In this document: piece by piece, positions 40,457 to 49,243 of the stretch
How the letters are laid out: the number at the start of each line of letters is the position of its first letter
How positions within the stretch are numbered: position 1 is the stretch's first letter
IMG/VR virus record: IMGVR_UViG_3300037487_001316
Coordinates: 62,001 to 126,000 of that record
Length of the DNA: 64,000 bases
From: a virus
Reading direction: 5' to 3' (one strand)
Notes under the pieces: generated by a model
Databases searched by the model: none
What the model was told of the DNA's origin: nothing
Seen by the model: the letters and a program-made list of their open reading frames with translations, nothing else
Made by a program: the position numbers and the translations under genes

Positions 40457-41095
40457 CTACTGTTTTTCTTTAGGATAATGTTTACCTGTTCGAGATGCAC
40501 TTATCTTTGCTTTGGTTTCCTCAGACATACGCTTACCTGTGTGCGTCATTCTCATCTTTTCTTTAGTAGCATCCGAAGCCTGTTTACCAGTATGGACAAT
40601 CTTCATTCTTTCTAATGTTATATCTGATACAGTAGTTCCTTTTCTAGCAGATGATCTTCCTGTTTGAGCCTTACTTAATTTTGCTTTAGTGATACCCGAA
40701 TGATGTTTTCCTGCCATAGTAGCAGGCTGTGCAGCCCGTGCAATTCGTATTTTCTCTTTCGTTTCTTCCGAATGAATTGTACCTGCCCTAGACCATATTC
40801 CGTTTAGATTGCAATATTGGTTAAGACACTTTTCATCGTTTATATTTTTAGAAATTAGTTCTTGTTCGTAAATATAGCAGTTTTCCTTATTAGAATCTTT
40901 CAATAGTATATTACAATCAAACGAATCTGCACCGTATTGTTTTATGAGTGATTTAATTTTCTTAGATGAAGTGAAATATTTAATCCAGAGATCCTCTTCG
41001 GGGGTTCTTCTGTGGGTAATATTCCCACATCTGAATCCATAATAGTATTCGCCTGTAATTTTATGTGTAATTAAATAAGTGTATGCTAAATACAT
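40457..41095 (-). CDS. GIY-YIG-type homing endonuclease with NUMOD3 repeats
   Basis: 212 residues, minus strand. N-terminal degenerate GIY-YIG (YTYLITHKITGEYYYGFR; the Glu region YIYEQELISKNIN) and five NUMOD3-like DNA-binding units (SEETKEKIRIARA, HSGITKAKLSKAQTG, SDATKEKMRMTHTG, SEETKAKISASRTG). Late box 60 bases upstream on the same strand. Free-standing selfish gene between hsp20 and clpS. Confidence 0.85.
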   Translation of the reverse strand: MYLAYTYLITHKITGEYYYGFRCGNITHRRTPEEDLWIKYFTSSKKIKSLIKQYGADSFDCNILLKDSNKENCYIYEQELISKNINDEKCLNQYCNLNGIWSRAGTIHSEETKEKIRIARAAQPATMAGKHHSGITKAKLSKAQTGRSSARKGTTVSDITLERMKIVHTGKQASDATKEKMRMTHTGKRMSEETKAKISASRTGKHYPKEKQ

Positions 41096-41155
41096 CGCTG
41101 ATGCTCCTTAAAAGCGTTAGAGTAGTTGGATGACGTCAACATCGCGAACTACACT

Positions 41156-41163
41156 TATTTATC
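41156..41163 (-). promoter_or_regulatory. Late promoter box GATAAATA (minus strand)
   Basis: GATAAATA on the minus strand, 60 bases before the homing endonuclease start at 41095. Confidence 0.5.
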
Positions 41164-41188
41164 ATTTTTCACGCCATCAAGTAAACAA

Positions 41189-41217
41189 TTGACTTAGGGC
41201 CTTAGGTGTGTAATAAT
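41189..41217 (+). promoter_or_regulatory. Weak sigma70-like promoter before clpS
   Basis: TTGACT, 17-base spacer, AATAAT (TAATAA and TAATAC are alternatives one to two bases away), 29 bases before the clpS ATG. Confidence 0.45.
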
Positions 41218-41245
41218 ACATATTACATATCCAGGGATTTAGATT

Positions 41246-41551
41246 ATGCCAGAAATTGAAGTCATTGAGAAGATAGATGAAACCATCAAAGTACAAATTC
41301 CAAAGATGTACAAGGTGTTGCTTCATAACGACGACAAAACCACATTTGATTTTGTAATTGCTGTATTAATGCGTATTTTTCATAAGACTGCTGAAGATGC
41401 TATTATTATAACAAAGGCAATTCACGAAACCGGCCAAGGTATCGCGGGTGCTCCTTATACACGAGAGGTGGCAGAAGAAAAAACACTCGAGACGGTAAGT
41501 TTCGCCAGAGCAAATAATTTTCCGTTAACTCCTACCTTTGAAGAATTATAA
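41246..41551 (+). CDS. clpS: Clp protease adaptor ClpS
   Basis: 101 residues. ClpS binds N-degron substrates and hands them to ClpA or ClpC. Seen: MYKVLLHNDDKTTFDFVIAVL (the N-degron pocket Asn-Asp-Asp), MRIFHKTAEDAIIITKAIHETGQGIAG and the C-terminal VSFARANNFPLTPTFEE, a clear family match. No ClpA/ClpC is present in the window, so it would act with the host AAA partner or with a gene outside the window. Only a weak promoter candidate upstream. Confidence 0.93.
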   Translation: MPEIEVIEKIDETIKVQIPKMYKVLLHNDDKTTFDFVIAVLMRIFHKTAEDAIIITKAIHETGQGIAGAPYTREVAEEKTLETVSFARANNFPLTPTFEEL

Positions 41552-41552
41552 C

Positions 41553-41560
41553 CATAAATA
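41553..41560 (+). promoter_or_regulatory. Late promoter box CATAAATA
   Basis: CATAAATA just after the clpS stop and 21 bases before the ATG at 41582; fits the NATAAATA consensus. Confidence 0.5.
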
Positions 41561-41581
41561 TCTCGTAAGTGCGAGAAATAA

Positions 41582-42619
41582 ATGTCAGAAAATCTAATAC
41601 CAGTTAAAGCCTTTTTAGGGAAATATTATTCGGAACTATTATATTCGGCCGCACAGGACAAATATAAAGAAACAGGTCTGGATTCATTTTTTGAACAAAG
41701 ATTTTATATCCAAAATAACAAAGTACAGATGATAGTTGATCCTGCTGTTAGCGGGTTGAATATTCTAGTATTTGGTAATGAAATTCACATTAGCAAAGAG
41801 CTATTTGATCATCCTAATGTTGTTGTTAGCAATTCTCTCGAGAATAACCAGATTACTAATCCGAGGAGTCTCTATAATCCCGAGACTTTTTCAACTATGG
41901 CATACTTAGTATGCCAAAATCATACCACATTACAGATAGTGGGTGAGATAGACGAACCTATCTATGTGAAATACAAATCCGATTATGAAACTTTCTATAG
42001 TTCAGTGCTTGTTTTTAATATTTCTAATGAAGTAGAAGTAGAAATAGTTGAAGAAATCGAAAGTCTTAGTGCGTTAAATGTTGTTACCAACTATGTATTG
42101 AGCCCGGATGCTAAACTCAACCTGACTACTTTTTACCAAAATCATATATCGGCGTTATCATTCTGCTATAGGAATGTCATTACACAAGATAATTCATCCT
42201 TTAATCATGTCTTATTTGGTAAAGGGTCATCCAATGTCATTGATGAAAATAAAATACATGCTTCGAGCAAATCAAAGACAGAGTTGCTCGGTATTGTAAA
42301 TTCGGATGGTAAAGATTTTCATTCTATCTTATATGTAGAACCAGCCGCACAAGATTATAATATTGCTGTAAATTATAGGGATATTATATATGGTAAAGCA
42401 AAGGTAACTTACCTTCCTGTTATAATGGGTCAAGTTCCTGAGGGTGATACAGCAACTATTGAAGTTTCAAATATCACGCTCGAAGAGATTCCAAATGATA
42501 GGGTAGAAGAAGAAGTAAAGCAATTTGTGGCTGATATAGTTGGCCGCGCTACACTAGGAAGAATGATCGGGGTAAAGAGATTTTATGACAATAAGACTAA
42601 GTTTCTTAACTTTCAATAA
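41582..42619 (+). CDS. SufD/SufB-like beta-helix protein, probable Fe-S assembly
   Basis: 345 residues. Beta-helical appearance through most of its length. The order of elements fits SufD: PIYVKYKSDYETFYSSVLVFNIS, VEIVEEIES, NVVTNYVLSPDAKLNLTTFYQN, a tract of repeated strands (SSNVIDENKIHASSKSKTELLGIVNSD) and a C-terminal block NYRDIIYGKAKVTYLPVI. The highly conserved SufB/D His and Cys are not obvious, so activity is uncertain. Together with the A-type carrier at 50254 it would make a partial SUF-type Fe-S set. Alternative: a phage structural beta-helix. Confidence 0.45.
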   Translation: MSENLIPVKAFLGKYYSELLYSAAQDKYKETGLDSFFEQRFYIQNNKVQMIVDPAVSGLNILVFGNEIHISKELFDHPNVVVSNSLENNQITNPRSLYNPETFSTMAYLVCQNHTTLQIVGEIDEPIYVKYKSDYETFYSSVLVFNISNEVEVEIVEEIESLSALNVVTNYVLSPDAKLNLTTFYQNHISALSFCYRNVITQDNSSFNHVLFGKGSSNVIDENKIHASSKSKTELLGIVNSDGKDFHSILYVEPAAQDYNIAVNYRDIIYGKAKVTYLPVIMGQVPEGDTATIEVSNITLEEIPNDRVEEEVKQFVADIVGRATLGRMIGVKRFYDNKTKFLNFQ

Positions 42620-42622
42620 ATA
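42615..42622 (+). promoter_or_regulatory. Late promoter box AATAAATA
   Basis: AATAAATA overlapping the previous stop and 36 bases before the ATG at 42659. Confidence 0.4.
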
Positions 42623-42658
42623 TACTAGTGCCTTTAAATAATTACATTGGAGAATAAT

Positions 42659-42985
42659 ATGTACAAAATAACAGATATACAAACATTAGGTACAGAATAT
42701 ACCGTTGCAGACCCTGCAGGTAATATTATTACAACCATACAGATAATACCTTTTACTGATTTATTATCAGCTACTATGGGTCCTTATACAGAGGAAATGG
42801 GGGATTATACGGCATATTTAGAAAAATGTGTTGCTGTATTATCGGGTTTTGAAGAAATTGACCCATATAAGGTTCTTTGGTATGCCACATCCGAGGATGA
42901 AGTAGTATTATCTGAAGTTATAGAATACGCAATCAAGAATGACTATGATAAGATTATTCTAGAACACCTAGAAGAATTAGAATAA
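42659..42985 (+). CDS. Small acidic hypothetical protein
   Basis: 108 residues from ATG 42659 (TTGGAG upstream; the in-frame TTG at 42647 is inside that site). N-terminal beta strands (TEYTVADPAGNIITTIQII) then acidic helices (YDKIILEHLEELE). No domain recognised. Confidence 0.6.
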   Translation: MYKITDIQTLGTEYTVADPAGNIITTIQIIPFTDLLSATMGPYTEEMGDYTAYLEKCVAVLSGFEEIDPYKVLWYATSEDEVVLSEVIEYAIKNDYDKIILEHLEELE

Positions 42986-42988
42986 TAC

Positions 42989-43174
42989 ATGGAAGAAAAA
43001 TATCAACAGATATGTACATGGGTAGGTGAGGGAGAAGGTTGCCGACATCCTACAATTTATGGAAAATCATATTGCGAGAAGCATCAAGATAGAATGTACC
43101 TCACATTATTACCGGAAATGGCGACATATATAATAGAAAAAGAGCTAGAATCTAGTAAGCAAGATACTAATTAA
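42989..43174 (+). CDS. Small Cys/His protein, possible zinc ribbon
   Basis: 61 residues. Four candidate metal ligands: Cys in QICTWVGEGEGC, and Cys plus His in KSYCEKHQDR (Cys-x8-Cys-x10-Cys-x2-His). Probably a zinc-stabilised fold. Last gene before a terminator. Function unknown. Confidence 0.6.
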   Translation: MEEKYQQICTWVGEGEGCRHPTIYGKSYCEKHQDRMYLTLLPEMATYIIEKELESSKQDTN

Positions 43175-43210
43175 CAATAAAAATAATACAGATGCTTTAA
43201 AAAGCTCCTT

Positions 43211-43230
43211 AGGCACCCCGGTGCCTTTTT
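43211..43230 (+). terminator. Rho-independent terminator
   Basis: AGGCAC/GTGCCT stem with CCCG loop and a T-run, before the next late promoter. Confidence 0.8.
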
Positions 43231-43256
43231 TAATGGCCTCAAACCCTGACATCCAT

Positions 43257-43264
43257 GATAAATA
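43257..43264 (+). promoter_or_regulatory. Late promoter box GATAAATA
   Basis: GATAAATA 27 bases before the ATG at 43292; the leader contains AAGGAG. Confidence 0.65.
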
Positions 43265-43291
43265 AGTACATTGAGTATAAAGGAGCCAGCA

Positions 43292-46198
43292 ATGGATCAA
43301 CGAGACGAATTTTCAAAATGGATGTCAGCGGTAGAGGAGGCCTTATCGAACGAAGGTAAAGAACTCGCAGAAGATGTACCAGCTGTCAACGAATGCGGAT
43401 GCGGAAGTTGGGATTGTGCCACTTGCTTTCCTGCACAGGATGAAATGCCCGGTATGAATGGTGCATTAGATGGGATGGGTGGACATAATCCAGATTCAGC
43501 TATTGTTATTGGTGGTGTAGATGTTGCCGAGCCTGGCGAAGAGGATATTTGCCCTACATGCGGCCACGATCATGCCGAACACGAACACGGTGATGAATTT
43601 GCCGCCAGCATCGATGACGGAATGAATGATATTCAGTCAGATGATTTTAGCGGTTTTGAAGAAGCTGGTATGTTTGACGAAGACGACGAAGAGTTAGACG
43701 CATTTAAAGCAGGCGGCGGCCAAATTCAGACAGGCAAATATCACGAACCTCGCAAATTAGAAAATCCGGGTTTCGGTAGCAGACATATAGGCAGTATAAC
43801 AGGACAAGGATCAAGAGGCCAGCAGCGCGGCGCAGGCGCTAATGTAAGCACCAAGGACCGTAATGTTCTACCTGTTGTCGGTAGTGGAAAGAATACTGTT
43901 GATGAAGAAGATATGGATTTCGAACAAGAAGAAAAACCACGTTCTGGCAAGGGTGTTAAACTAGGCGACATTGTAACCAAGACAGAATTTAAGAAAACAG
44001 GCGGAGAAAATTCGCCCATGACATATGGTGATGATAACTTAGATGAAGAACCAACTGGAATGGAAGTAAGTCAGCCCTTATTTGGTGAAGAAGATCCTAA
44101 TGCTGATGATGCAATGGACATGATTTCGTCAATTAAGTATATGCAAGATATGGGTTTAAGTAAGGCATCACAATCTTACGATGAAAACAGACTAGCCAGC
44201 TTGAATATCGATCAGCTTAGAAAGTTCCATGACGAAGTTATGGGCGGTGTAACCAGTACTACATCTCAGGGTGGTCGATCAGTTAATACACCAACTGGAA
44301 CAACTCATACAAATGCAGTTAAGGCTGATATGGGCATGGAGGAAGAAACAGATCCTGCGAAGCCTACTAGAACAAAAACCAAGAGCCATTTAGATGATTT
44401 AGATGATGTTCTTAATCCGAAACCTAGTCAACCATTAGCTAATTTTGGTGGAGACGAAGAAGGTGGAGAAATTGCCCCGGAAAAACCTATGTCTTTACCG
44501 GTAGCATCTAGAGATGCTACACAGAGTAGACTTCGCAATATGAATCCGTCCGATACAATGCGTGACTACATGAATCGTATCAATCCAGATATGGGTGCAA
44601 CTGAGCCTGATTTACCAGATACTCCGCAAAATGAATTAGTTGTTAGAACAGCAAGAGATGTTCCATCGGTTATAAGTAATGCTATGCAAGCATCAGGTAT
44701 GCAAACACCGGAATGGCACAATGTTAATAACTTACCGGGTTTCCAAGATAGGAATGTTCGTGGTATGGGTCGACAGGTATTTGGTATGTTTACAACCACG
44801 CCGGTAGAACAAATACAAACAATGGCTAATGTAGAGGGCCAAGGCCCGAATACAGATGCAGAAATGCGAGCTGTAGCAGGTTGGTTAAGAGATAATGCCG
44901 ATGACTTGGGTGCAGTAGATTTAAGTCACGGGCAGGCTATTCCAGGTTATAGACCAGATGTTAAAGAATATAGAGCAAATGGAGTAAGATTCCATGTTGT
45001 AAGAGATCCGATGGGACAATACATATATGCTTATCCAGATCAAGACGCAAGATTAGGAGGCCCTCCACGCGGTGGACAAGGCCGCGTAGGTAACGGCGGA
45101 AATATGCCAAGATTAGGCGAATCTACAAGGGAAGAAGACATGCAATTAAACTTGAGACCAACATTGTTTGAGCAACTAAAATGGGACGAAGAAATCAAAG
45201 CGATTTTAAAAGAATCTATCATAGAAGAAGATGATTTAGATGAAAGTTCTTTAAGTAAATTAATTGGCGACCAAAAAGGCGGCCAGAAACTTGTACAATG
45301 GTTACATAGAAAACATAAATTAGGCAATTTAGCAGATTTACAACCACAACCGTTCAACGAAAGAATGTTGTGGAAAGAATTTAAGCGTAATCCTGATAAC
45401 TTTGTTGTGGTTGCTGCTACAGATGGTGTAGCTGGTATTAAACCATACGAGAAGATGATTAGAGATAGAATGGAAGCAGCTAGAAAGAAAGGCAGAGAAT
45501 ATGATCCAGGCGGAGATAGTACGCTTCAATATCAGATTATTGCTTTTACCGGTGATGGACAACAAGTTGATCCAGCATTACTACAGCCTGCTCCGGTGCC
45601 AGGCGAGGAAAGAGAAACTGATCCTACGGTAATGAAAGCGAGAATGGGTAAAATTAGTGGAAAAGACACGCAAAACCCTGATAATGTTTTCAATCTATTA
45701 GCAGATCAAATTGGCGCATTAAGAACCGTATATTTTGCTGGTGGCGCAGTTGAAAGAGATAAGATGAAAGGCCGTGCTGACATGAAGAAGACAACGGATG
45801 TTAGCGAAGCAGATGCAGTGAAACAAATATTCAAGAGAGTTCGCCCTGTATTAAAGACATTAGCTAATCAAGCATTGAGCCAAATTAATAATAGAGCTAA
45901 ACGATATATTGACGGCGGTAATTTTGAAGCTGCAACAAAGATTTCGCAGAGCGGTAATAAGTTAAAACAGTTTCTTGCTACTATTGACACTTCGGGAGAT
46001 GTTAATCTTGATTCGAATTGGGGTAGTCAGACAAGAGACTTCACAAATCAAATTACAAAAGCTGTGCAAGCTGCATCTGGTTCACGTCCTGGAACACCAG
46101 AGTATAAGGATTTCTTAACTAGAGCTGCTAGTGGTAGTTCAATGGAATTAAAGCCTGTATTAGATGCATTAAGAGATAATTTAGTAGCATTAACATAA
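43292..46198 (+). CDS. Large virion protein with Cys/His-rich N-terminus
   Basis: 968 residues from ATG 43292 (AAGGAG upstream; the in-frame TTG at 43271 would sit before the ribosome site). Residues about 35-50 (NECGCGSWDCATC) and about 85-105 (CPTCGHDHAEHEHG) are two possible metal sites. Residues 100-430 are acidic, glycine-rich and largely disordered. C-terminal 350 residues are helical and more ordered (FVVVAATDGVAGIKPYEKMIRDRMEAARK, then IGALRTVYFAGGAVERDKM). Starts with MDQRDEFSKW and a V-E-E-A, compatible with an internal-protein leader. Late promoter; it opens a three-gene virion operon. Probable internal or tail virion protein. Confidence 0.75.
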   Translation: MDQRDEFSKWMSAVEEALSNEGKELAEDVPAVNECGCGSWDCATCFPAQDEMPGMNGALDGMGGHNPDSAIVIGGVDVAEPGEEDICPTCGHDHAEHEHGDEFAASIDDGMNDIQSDDFSGFEEAGMFDEDDEELDAFKAGGGQIQTGKYHEPRKLENPGFGSRHIGSITGQGSRGQQRGAGANVSTKDRNVLPVVGSGKNTVDEEDMDFEQEEKPRSGKGVKLGDIVTKTEFKKTGGENSPMTYGDDNLDEEPTGMEVSQPLFGEEDPNADDAMDMISSIKYMQDMGLSKASQSYDENRLASLNIDQLRKFHDEVMGGVTSTTSQGGRSVNTPTGTTHTNAVKADMGMEEETDPAKPTRTKTKSHLDDLDDVLNPKPSQPLANFGGDEEGGEIAPEKPMSLPVASRDATQSRLRNMNPSDTMRDYMNRINPDMGATEPDLPDTPQNELVVRTARDVPSVISNAMQASGMQTPEWHNVNNLPGFQDRNVRGMGRQVFGMFTTTPVEQIQTMANVEGQGPNTDAEMRAVAGWLRDNADDLGAVDLSHGQAIPGYRPDVKEYRANGVRFHVVRDPMGQYIYAYPDQDARLGGPPRGGQGRVGNGGNMPRLGESTREEDMQLNLRPTLFEQLKWDEEIKAILKESIIEEDDLDESSLSKLIGDQKGGQKLVQWLHRKHKLGNLADLQPQPFNERMLWKEFKRNPDNFVVVAATDGVAGIKPYEKMIRDRMEAARKKGREYDPGGDSTLQYQIIAFTGDGQQVDPALLQPAPVPGEERETDPTVMKARMGKISGKDTQNPDNVFNLLADQIGALRTVYFAGGAVERDKMKGRADMKKTTDVSEADAVKQIFKRVRPVLKTLANQALSQINNRAKRYIDGGNFEAATKISQSGNKLKQFLATIDTSGDVNLDSNWGSQTRDFTNQITKAVQAASGSRPGTPEYKDFLTRAASGSSMELKPVLDALRDNLVALT

Positions 46199-47850
46199 TG
46201 AGTTATCTTAAGTCTCTTATTGAAGCCATTCTTAACGAAGCTGTTGCCTTAACAAAAGGTAGCCAGCGAGTATTAAATGACAAAAATTTAGTACTTAATC
46301 TTGCGGATGCTATCAGAGATGATTCACGTTCACACCCAGCAGCATTTCCTCCGGGGTTCAATAGAACATCTCAAAAGGCACCAGATCAACAGTTAGCAGA
46401 ATGGTTCCTTGAAAATATTGATAAGATTGAGCGAGAAGGGTATGATGGTATTATTTATTCAAGAGATGGTGTTAATAGTGAATGGATAGCAAGACGTTAC
46501 ATCGCAGGCAGTCATAATTGGGAAGATTTAACAGGCGTTATGAATATGAATCTATGCGATTGGTATTTGTTGAAGAATCGCAATATGTTAGATCCAAATC
46601 ACAAGGATTTACCGAAGTTTAATAGTGTTCGCGATATCGGCTATTATATGACTACTCACTATAAAGATAAGTTAGAGAAACTTAGAGATGCATCCAAGAA
46701 TGCTGCCAGAAATAAAATGGCTAAAAGTGTTAAACTTATTGACAATGACGATTATAGAGTTTACACAACATTAAATAGAGCCGCCGGATGTGCATTGGGA
46801 TTAGGAACACAATGGTGTACAGCTAATTCAGCCAGTGGTATGCATTACCATAGTTATAGTAATAGAGCTATGTTGTTTCAGCTATTTCCTTATGTGAAAG
46901 AAAAAGATAAGGAAGGTAAACTTACTAATGTGAAAGACGAAGACGGTAAAAAGGAATTAGATCAGAATGAAAAATATCAATTTGATGCGGGTGGCCCCAA
47001 TTTCATGGATGTTACAGATCGGCCAGCGAGTGCTAAAGTCGTTTCAGAAAAATTTCCGTTTCTCTTTACCGATTTAGCTTCTGCATTGAAAGAGAAGAAG
47101 CTACAGATGGAAAAAGCCTTTGCTGATCTATCGCAGGACCCGACATTACAGGCTGATGACTTTAAAATTAAGACATACGAAATAGATGACGAAATAGAAA
47201 AACTGCATAAATTTGTAGATAGAGGATATTTTACAGATCAAGTTCGTAAGAAAGAAAAACCTGCAGATGAATTACCTGTTGAGCAATTACCGCAGATACA
47301 GGTTGAAGAAGAAGATCCATTAGACACAGGTGCAGATTTAGGATCAATGGGCGGCGGTGCTGGCCCAACTGGAGGTGGACAATATCCACCGGGCACAGCA
47401 CCAACAATGCCGGAATCATTTAATCATAAAGGAAAAGAGATCATGGAAAATGTAGATAAAGATGTAGCAGCAATGCTTGGTAATTTAAAGAAGTATGACA
47501 AATTAGTCGAATCGTGCGCTCCGGTGCTAATGGCTCGTCCAAAGCCTTATGTGGCTGAAGAGAAAAAGGTTGAAGACAATGTAGAAGAATCCGAAGAAGA
47601 AAAATTAGAAGAGGAAGAAGATAAGAAAAAAAATAAAAATCCGTGGGAAGATCTCGGAAAAGATAAAGAAGAAGAGGAAGCAACGCCGGGCACCGAAACT
47701 ACTACTCATAAAGGTGGTAAAGTAACTAAGACAAAAACGGGTCTAGTTCATAAGAAAGTAGATGAATCCGCCGATATTGCAGATCCGGAAATTCTTGAAT
47801 GGATGAGTCGTTTCTCTAAACTCGGTAATATGAAAGGCTACGGTCGTTAA
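46198..47850 (+). CDS. Large virion-associated protein with WCTA motif
   Basis: 550 residues; start overlaps the previous stop. N-terminus MSYLKSLIEAILNEAV contains L-N-E-A, a possible gp21-type site. A distinct central domain (about residues 80-230) has NWEDLTGVMNMNLCDWYLL, DDYRVYTTLNRAAGCALGLG and the short block TQWCTANSASG, then SNRAMLFQLFPY. I have the impression that WCTA-type blocks occur in other phage proteins of unknown function. The C-terminal 200 residues are acidic, Pro/Lys-rich with repeated EEE runs and a last helix (EILEWMSRFSKLGNM). Probably packaged with or attached to the head. Confidence 0.7.
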   Translation: MSYLKSLIEAILNEAVALTKGSQRVLNDKNLVLNLADAIRDDSRSHPAAFPPGFNRTSQKAPDQQLAEWFLENIDKIEREGYDGIIYSRDGVNSEWIARRYIAGSHNWEDLTGVMNMNLCDWYLLKNRNMLDPNHKDLPKFNSVRDIGYYMTTHYKDKLEKLRDASKNAARNKMAKSVKLIDNDDYRVYTTLNRAAGCALGLGTQWCTANSASGMHYHSYSNRAMLFQLFPYVKEKDKEGKLTNVKDEDGKKELDQNEKYQFDAGGPNFMDVTDRPASAKVVSEKFPFLFTDLASALKEKKLQMEKAFADLSQDPTLQADDFKIKTYEIDDEIEKLHKFVDRGYFTDQVRKKEKPADELPVEQLPQIQVEEEDPLDTGADLGSMGGGAGPTGGGQYPPGTAPTMPESFNHKGKEIMENVDKDVAAMLGNLKKYDKLVESCAPVLMARPKPYVAEEKKVEDNVEESEEEKLEEEEDKKKNKNPWEDLGKDKEEEEATPGTETTTHKGGKVTKTKTGLVHKKVDESADIADPEILEWMSRFSKLGNMKGYGR

Positions 47851-47851
47851 T

Positions 47852-48115
47852 ATGAACTTAGATGAATTTTCGAGAGGTAAGAAAAAGCCGATACCCGAAG
47901 CAACAGGCGATGCCAAGTTTGATAATATGCTCGGAAAAATTGCTGGCAATACGGAACCGCAAGGATTTGATGGTGCCAGAGCAGAAAGAGTTAAAGCTAG
48001 TGCAGAAAATCCGTCAGATGAAACCATTGATGCGTTAAATGAGATGATGTTCAATATGCATAAATCTATGCAGACCGCGAATGCATTATTACAGAAATTA
48101 ACACGCGGTAGATAA
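47852..48115 (+). CDS. Small late protein after the large virion genes
   Basis: 87 residues. N-terminus MNLDEFSRGKKKPIPEATG has a basic patch then I-P-E-A, a plausible leader cut site; the C-terminal helix NEMMFNMHKSMQTANALLQKL is coiled-coil-like. One base after its upstream neighbour. No known domain; may be a small internal protein. Confidence 0.6.
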   Translation: MNLDEFSRGKKKPIPEATGDAKFDNMLGKIAGNTEPQGFDGARAERVKASAENPSDETIDALNEMMFNMHKSMQTANALLQKLTRGR

Positions 48116-48130
48116 TATCTATTTCTCCAC

Positions 48131-48158
48131 ATAATGGCACTGCGGTGCCATTATTCTT
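48131..48158 (+). terminator. Hairpin terminator
   Basis: Perfect ten-base-pair stem ATAATGGCAC/GTGCCATTAT, loop TGCG; short T-poor tail. Confidence 0.6.
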
Positions 48159-48168
48159 GGCTGAATGT

Positions 48169-48197
48169 TTGACTTTCGTGTAAGTAAGCATTATACT
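48169..48197 (+). promoter_or_regulatory. Early sigma70-like promoter
   Basis: TTGACT, 17-base spacer, TATACT; 22 bases before the exonuclease ATG, leader carries GGAG. Confidence 0.7.
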
Positions 48198-48219
48198 TAA
48201 GTTTAACGGAGAAGATTGA

Positions 48220-48996
48220 ATGTCACATAAAGAAGAATTTTTACAGAGTTGTCTTATTTTAGATACAGAGACCACTGGAAAAGATTACAAGACCGCTGAA
48301 ATTATTGAAGCAGGATTTGTTATCCGCGAAGATAATAATTGGACAATCTTCCAAGAATTACATAAACCAATTGATGGTCCAATTCCGGCTATGGTAGAAT
48401 CTATTTGTTATATTACAAATAAGATGGTAGAAGATAAATCAACCTTCATAGATTCGAGCGATACATTCCGTTCGGTAATAGACGGATACTCAAATGGCTA
48501 TCTTGTAGCCCACAATCACTTTTATGATATGCGAGTATTAGAAAGACACAGTATCAATACAGAAAATCATACCTGGTTATGCACCTGGCGTATGTCAAAG
48601 AAATTATTCAACGGAATGGAAGGTATCGAAAATACAAATCTACCTTATTTGCGTTTTGCACTAGGTTTAGATGTCCCAATTGAATTACATTGCCATAGAG
48701 CAGGTAACGATTCCTTTATTACAGGGAAATTGTTAGAAGCATTAATTGATCTAATGGAATCCATCGGTTTACTTAATTTAGAAGAGCCATATGGTCCACA
48801 AATTATAAAATGGTTGGCTGAACCTGTAATATATGATAGATTCCCGTTTGGTAAACACAAAGGTGAATTATTAACTGATATTCCGCATAGCTACTGGCAA
48901 TGGGCAATGAAGAATACAGATTGGTTCAACGAAGAAGCAGATAATTTCGATCCCGATTTAGCCGCAAGTATTCACAAGGCATTAGGAATCGAATAA
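48220..48996 (+). CDS. DEDD-type 3'-5' exonuclease (ExoX/RNase T-like)
   Basis: 258 residues. ExoI LDTETTG (about residues 15-21), ExoII VAHNHFYDMRVL near residue 90, ExoIII HRAGNDSFITG (the DEDDh His-x4-Asp) near residue 160, so all four acidic metal ligands are present. A C-terminal domain RFPFGKHKGELLTDIPHSYWQWAMKN is the short module found after exonuclease domains such as ExoX. Likely acts on DNA ends in replication or recombination. Own early promoter. Confidence 0.88.
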   Translation: MSHKEEFLQSCLILDTETTGKDYKTAEIIEAGFVIREDNNWTIFQELHKPIDGPIPAMVESICYITNKMVEDKSTFIDSSDTFRSVIDGYSNGYLVAHNHFYDMRVLERHSINTENHTWLCTWRMSKKLFNGMEGIENTNLPYLRFALGLDVPIELHCHRAGNDSFITGKLLEALIDLMESIGLLNLEEPYGPQIIKWLAEPVIYDRFPFGKHKGELLTDIPHSYWQWAMKNTDWFNEEADNFDPDLAASIHKALGIE

Positions 48997-49057
48997 GACT
49001 TACAATTTAGTCGATGCATAAGGCATTAAAAATTGAAAATAAACTAAAGGAAAATAT

Positions 49058-49243
49058 ATGTCAACATTACAATCGATCAGAGATGCTGTAGCAGCATTGG
49101 AAGTAGATGATGCAAAGTTTGTGGCTGGTAATGCCGCAGCAGGCACTCGTGCTCGTAAGGCATTGGGTGACTTAGCTAAGTTAGCTAAGGCTCGTCGTGC
49201 AGAAATTACTACTGAAAAGAACGCACGAAAAGAAGCAAAATAA
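49058..49243 (+). CDS. Histone H1/Hc1-like DNA-binding protein
   Basis: 61 residues: FVAGNAAAGTRARKALGDLAKLAKARRAEITTEK. The block F-x-x-G-N-x-A-A-G-T-R-x-R-K, followed by a lysine-rich helix, matches Hc1-type histone-like proteins of bacteria. Known members compact DNA. Strong AAGGA ribosome site, no clear promoter. Could package phage DNA or condense the host nucleoid. Confidence 0.75.
   Translation: MSTLQSIRDAVAALEVDDAKFVAGNAAAGTRARKALGDLAKLAKARRAEITTEKNARKEAK

Noticed and set aside
41085-41092. GCTAAATA on the plus strand near the GIY-YIG gene
   Set aside because: Sits inside the coding start of the minus-strand gene and no plus-strand gene starts nearby.
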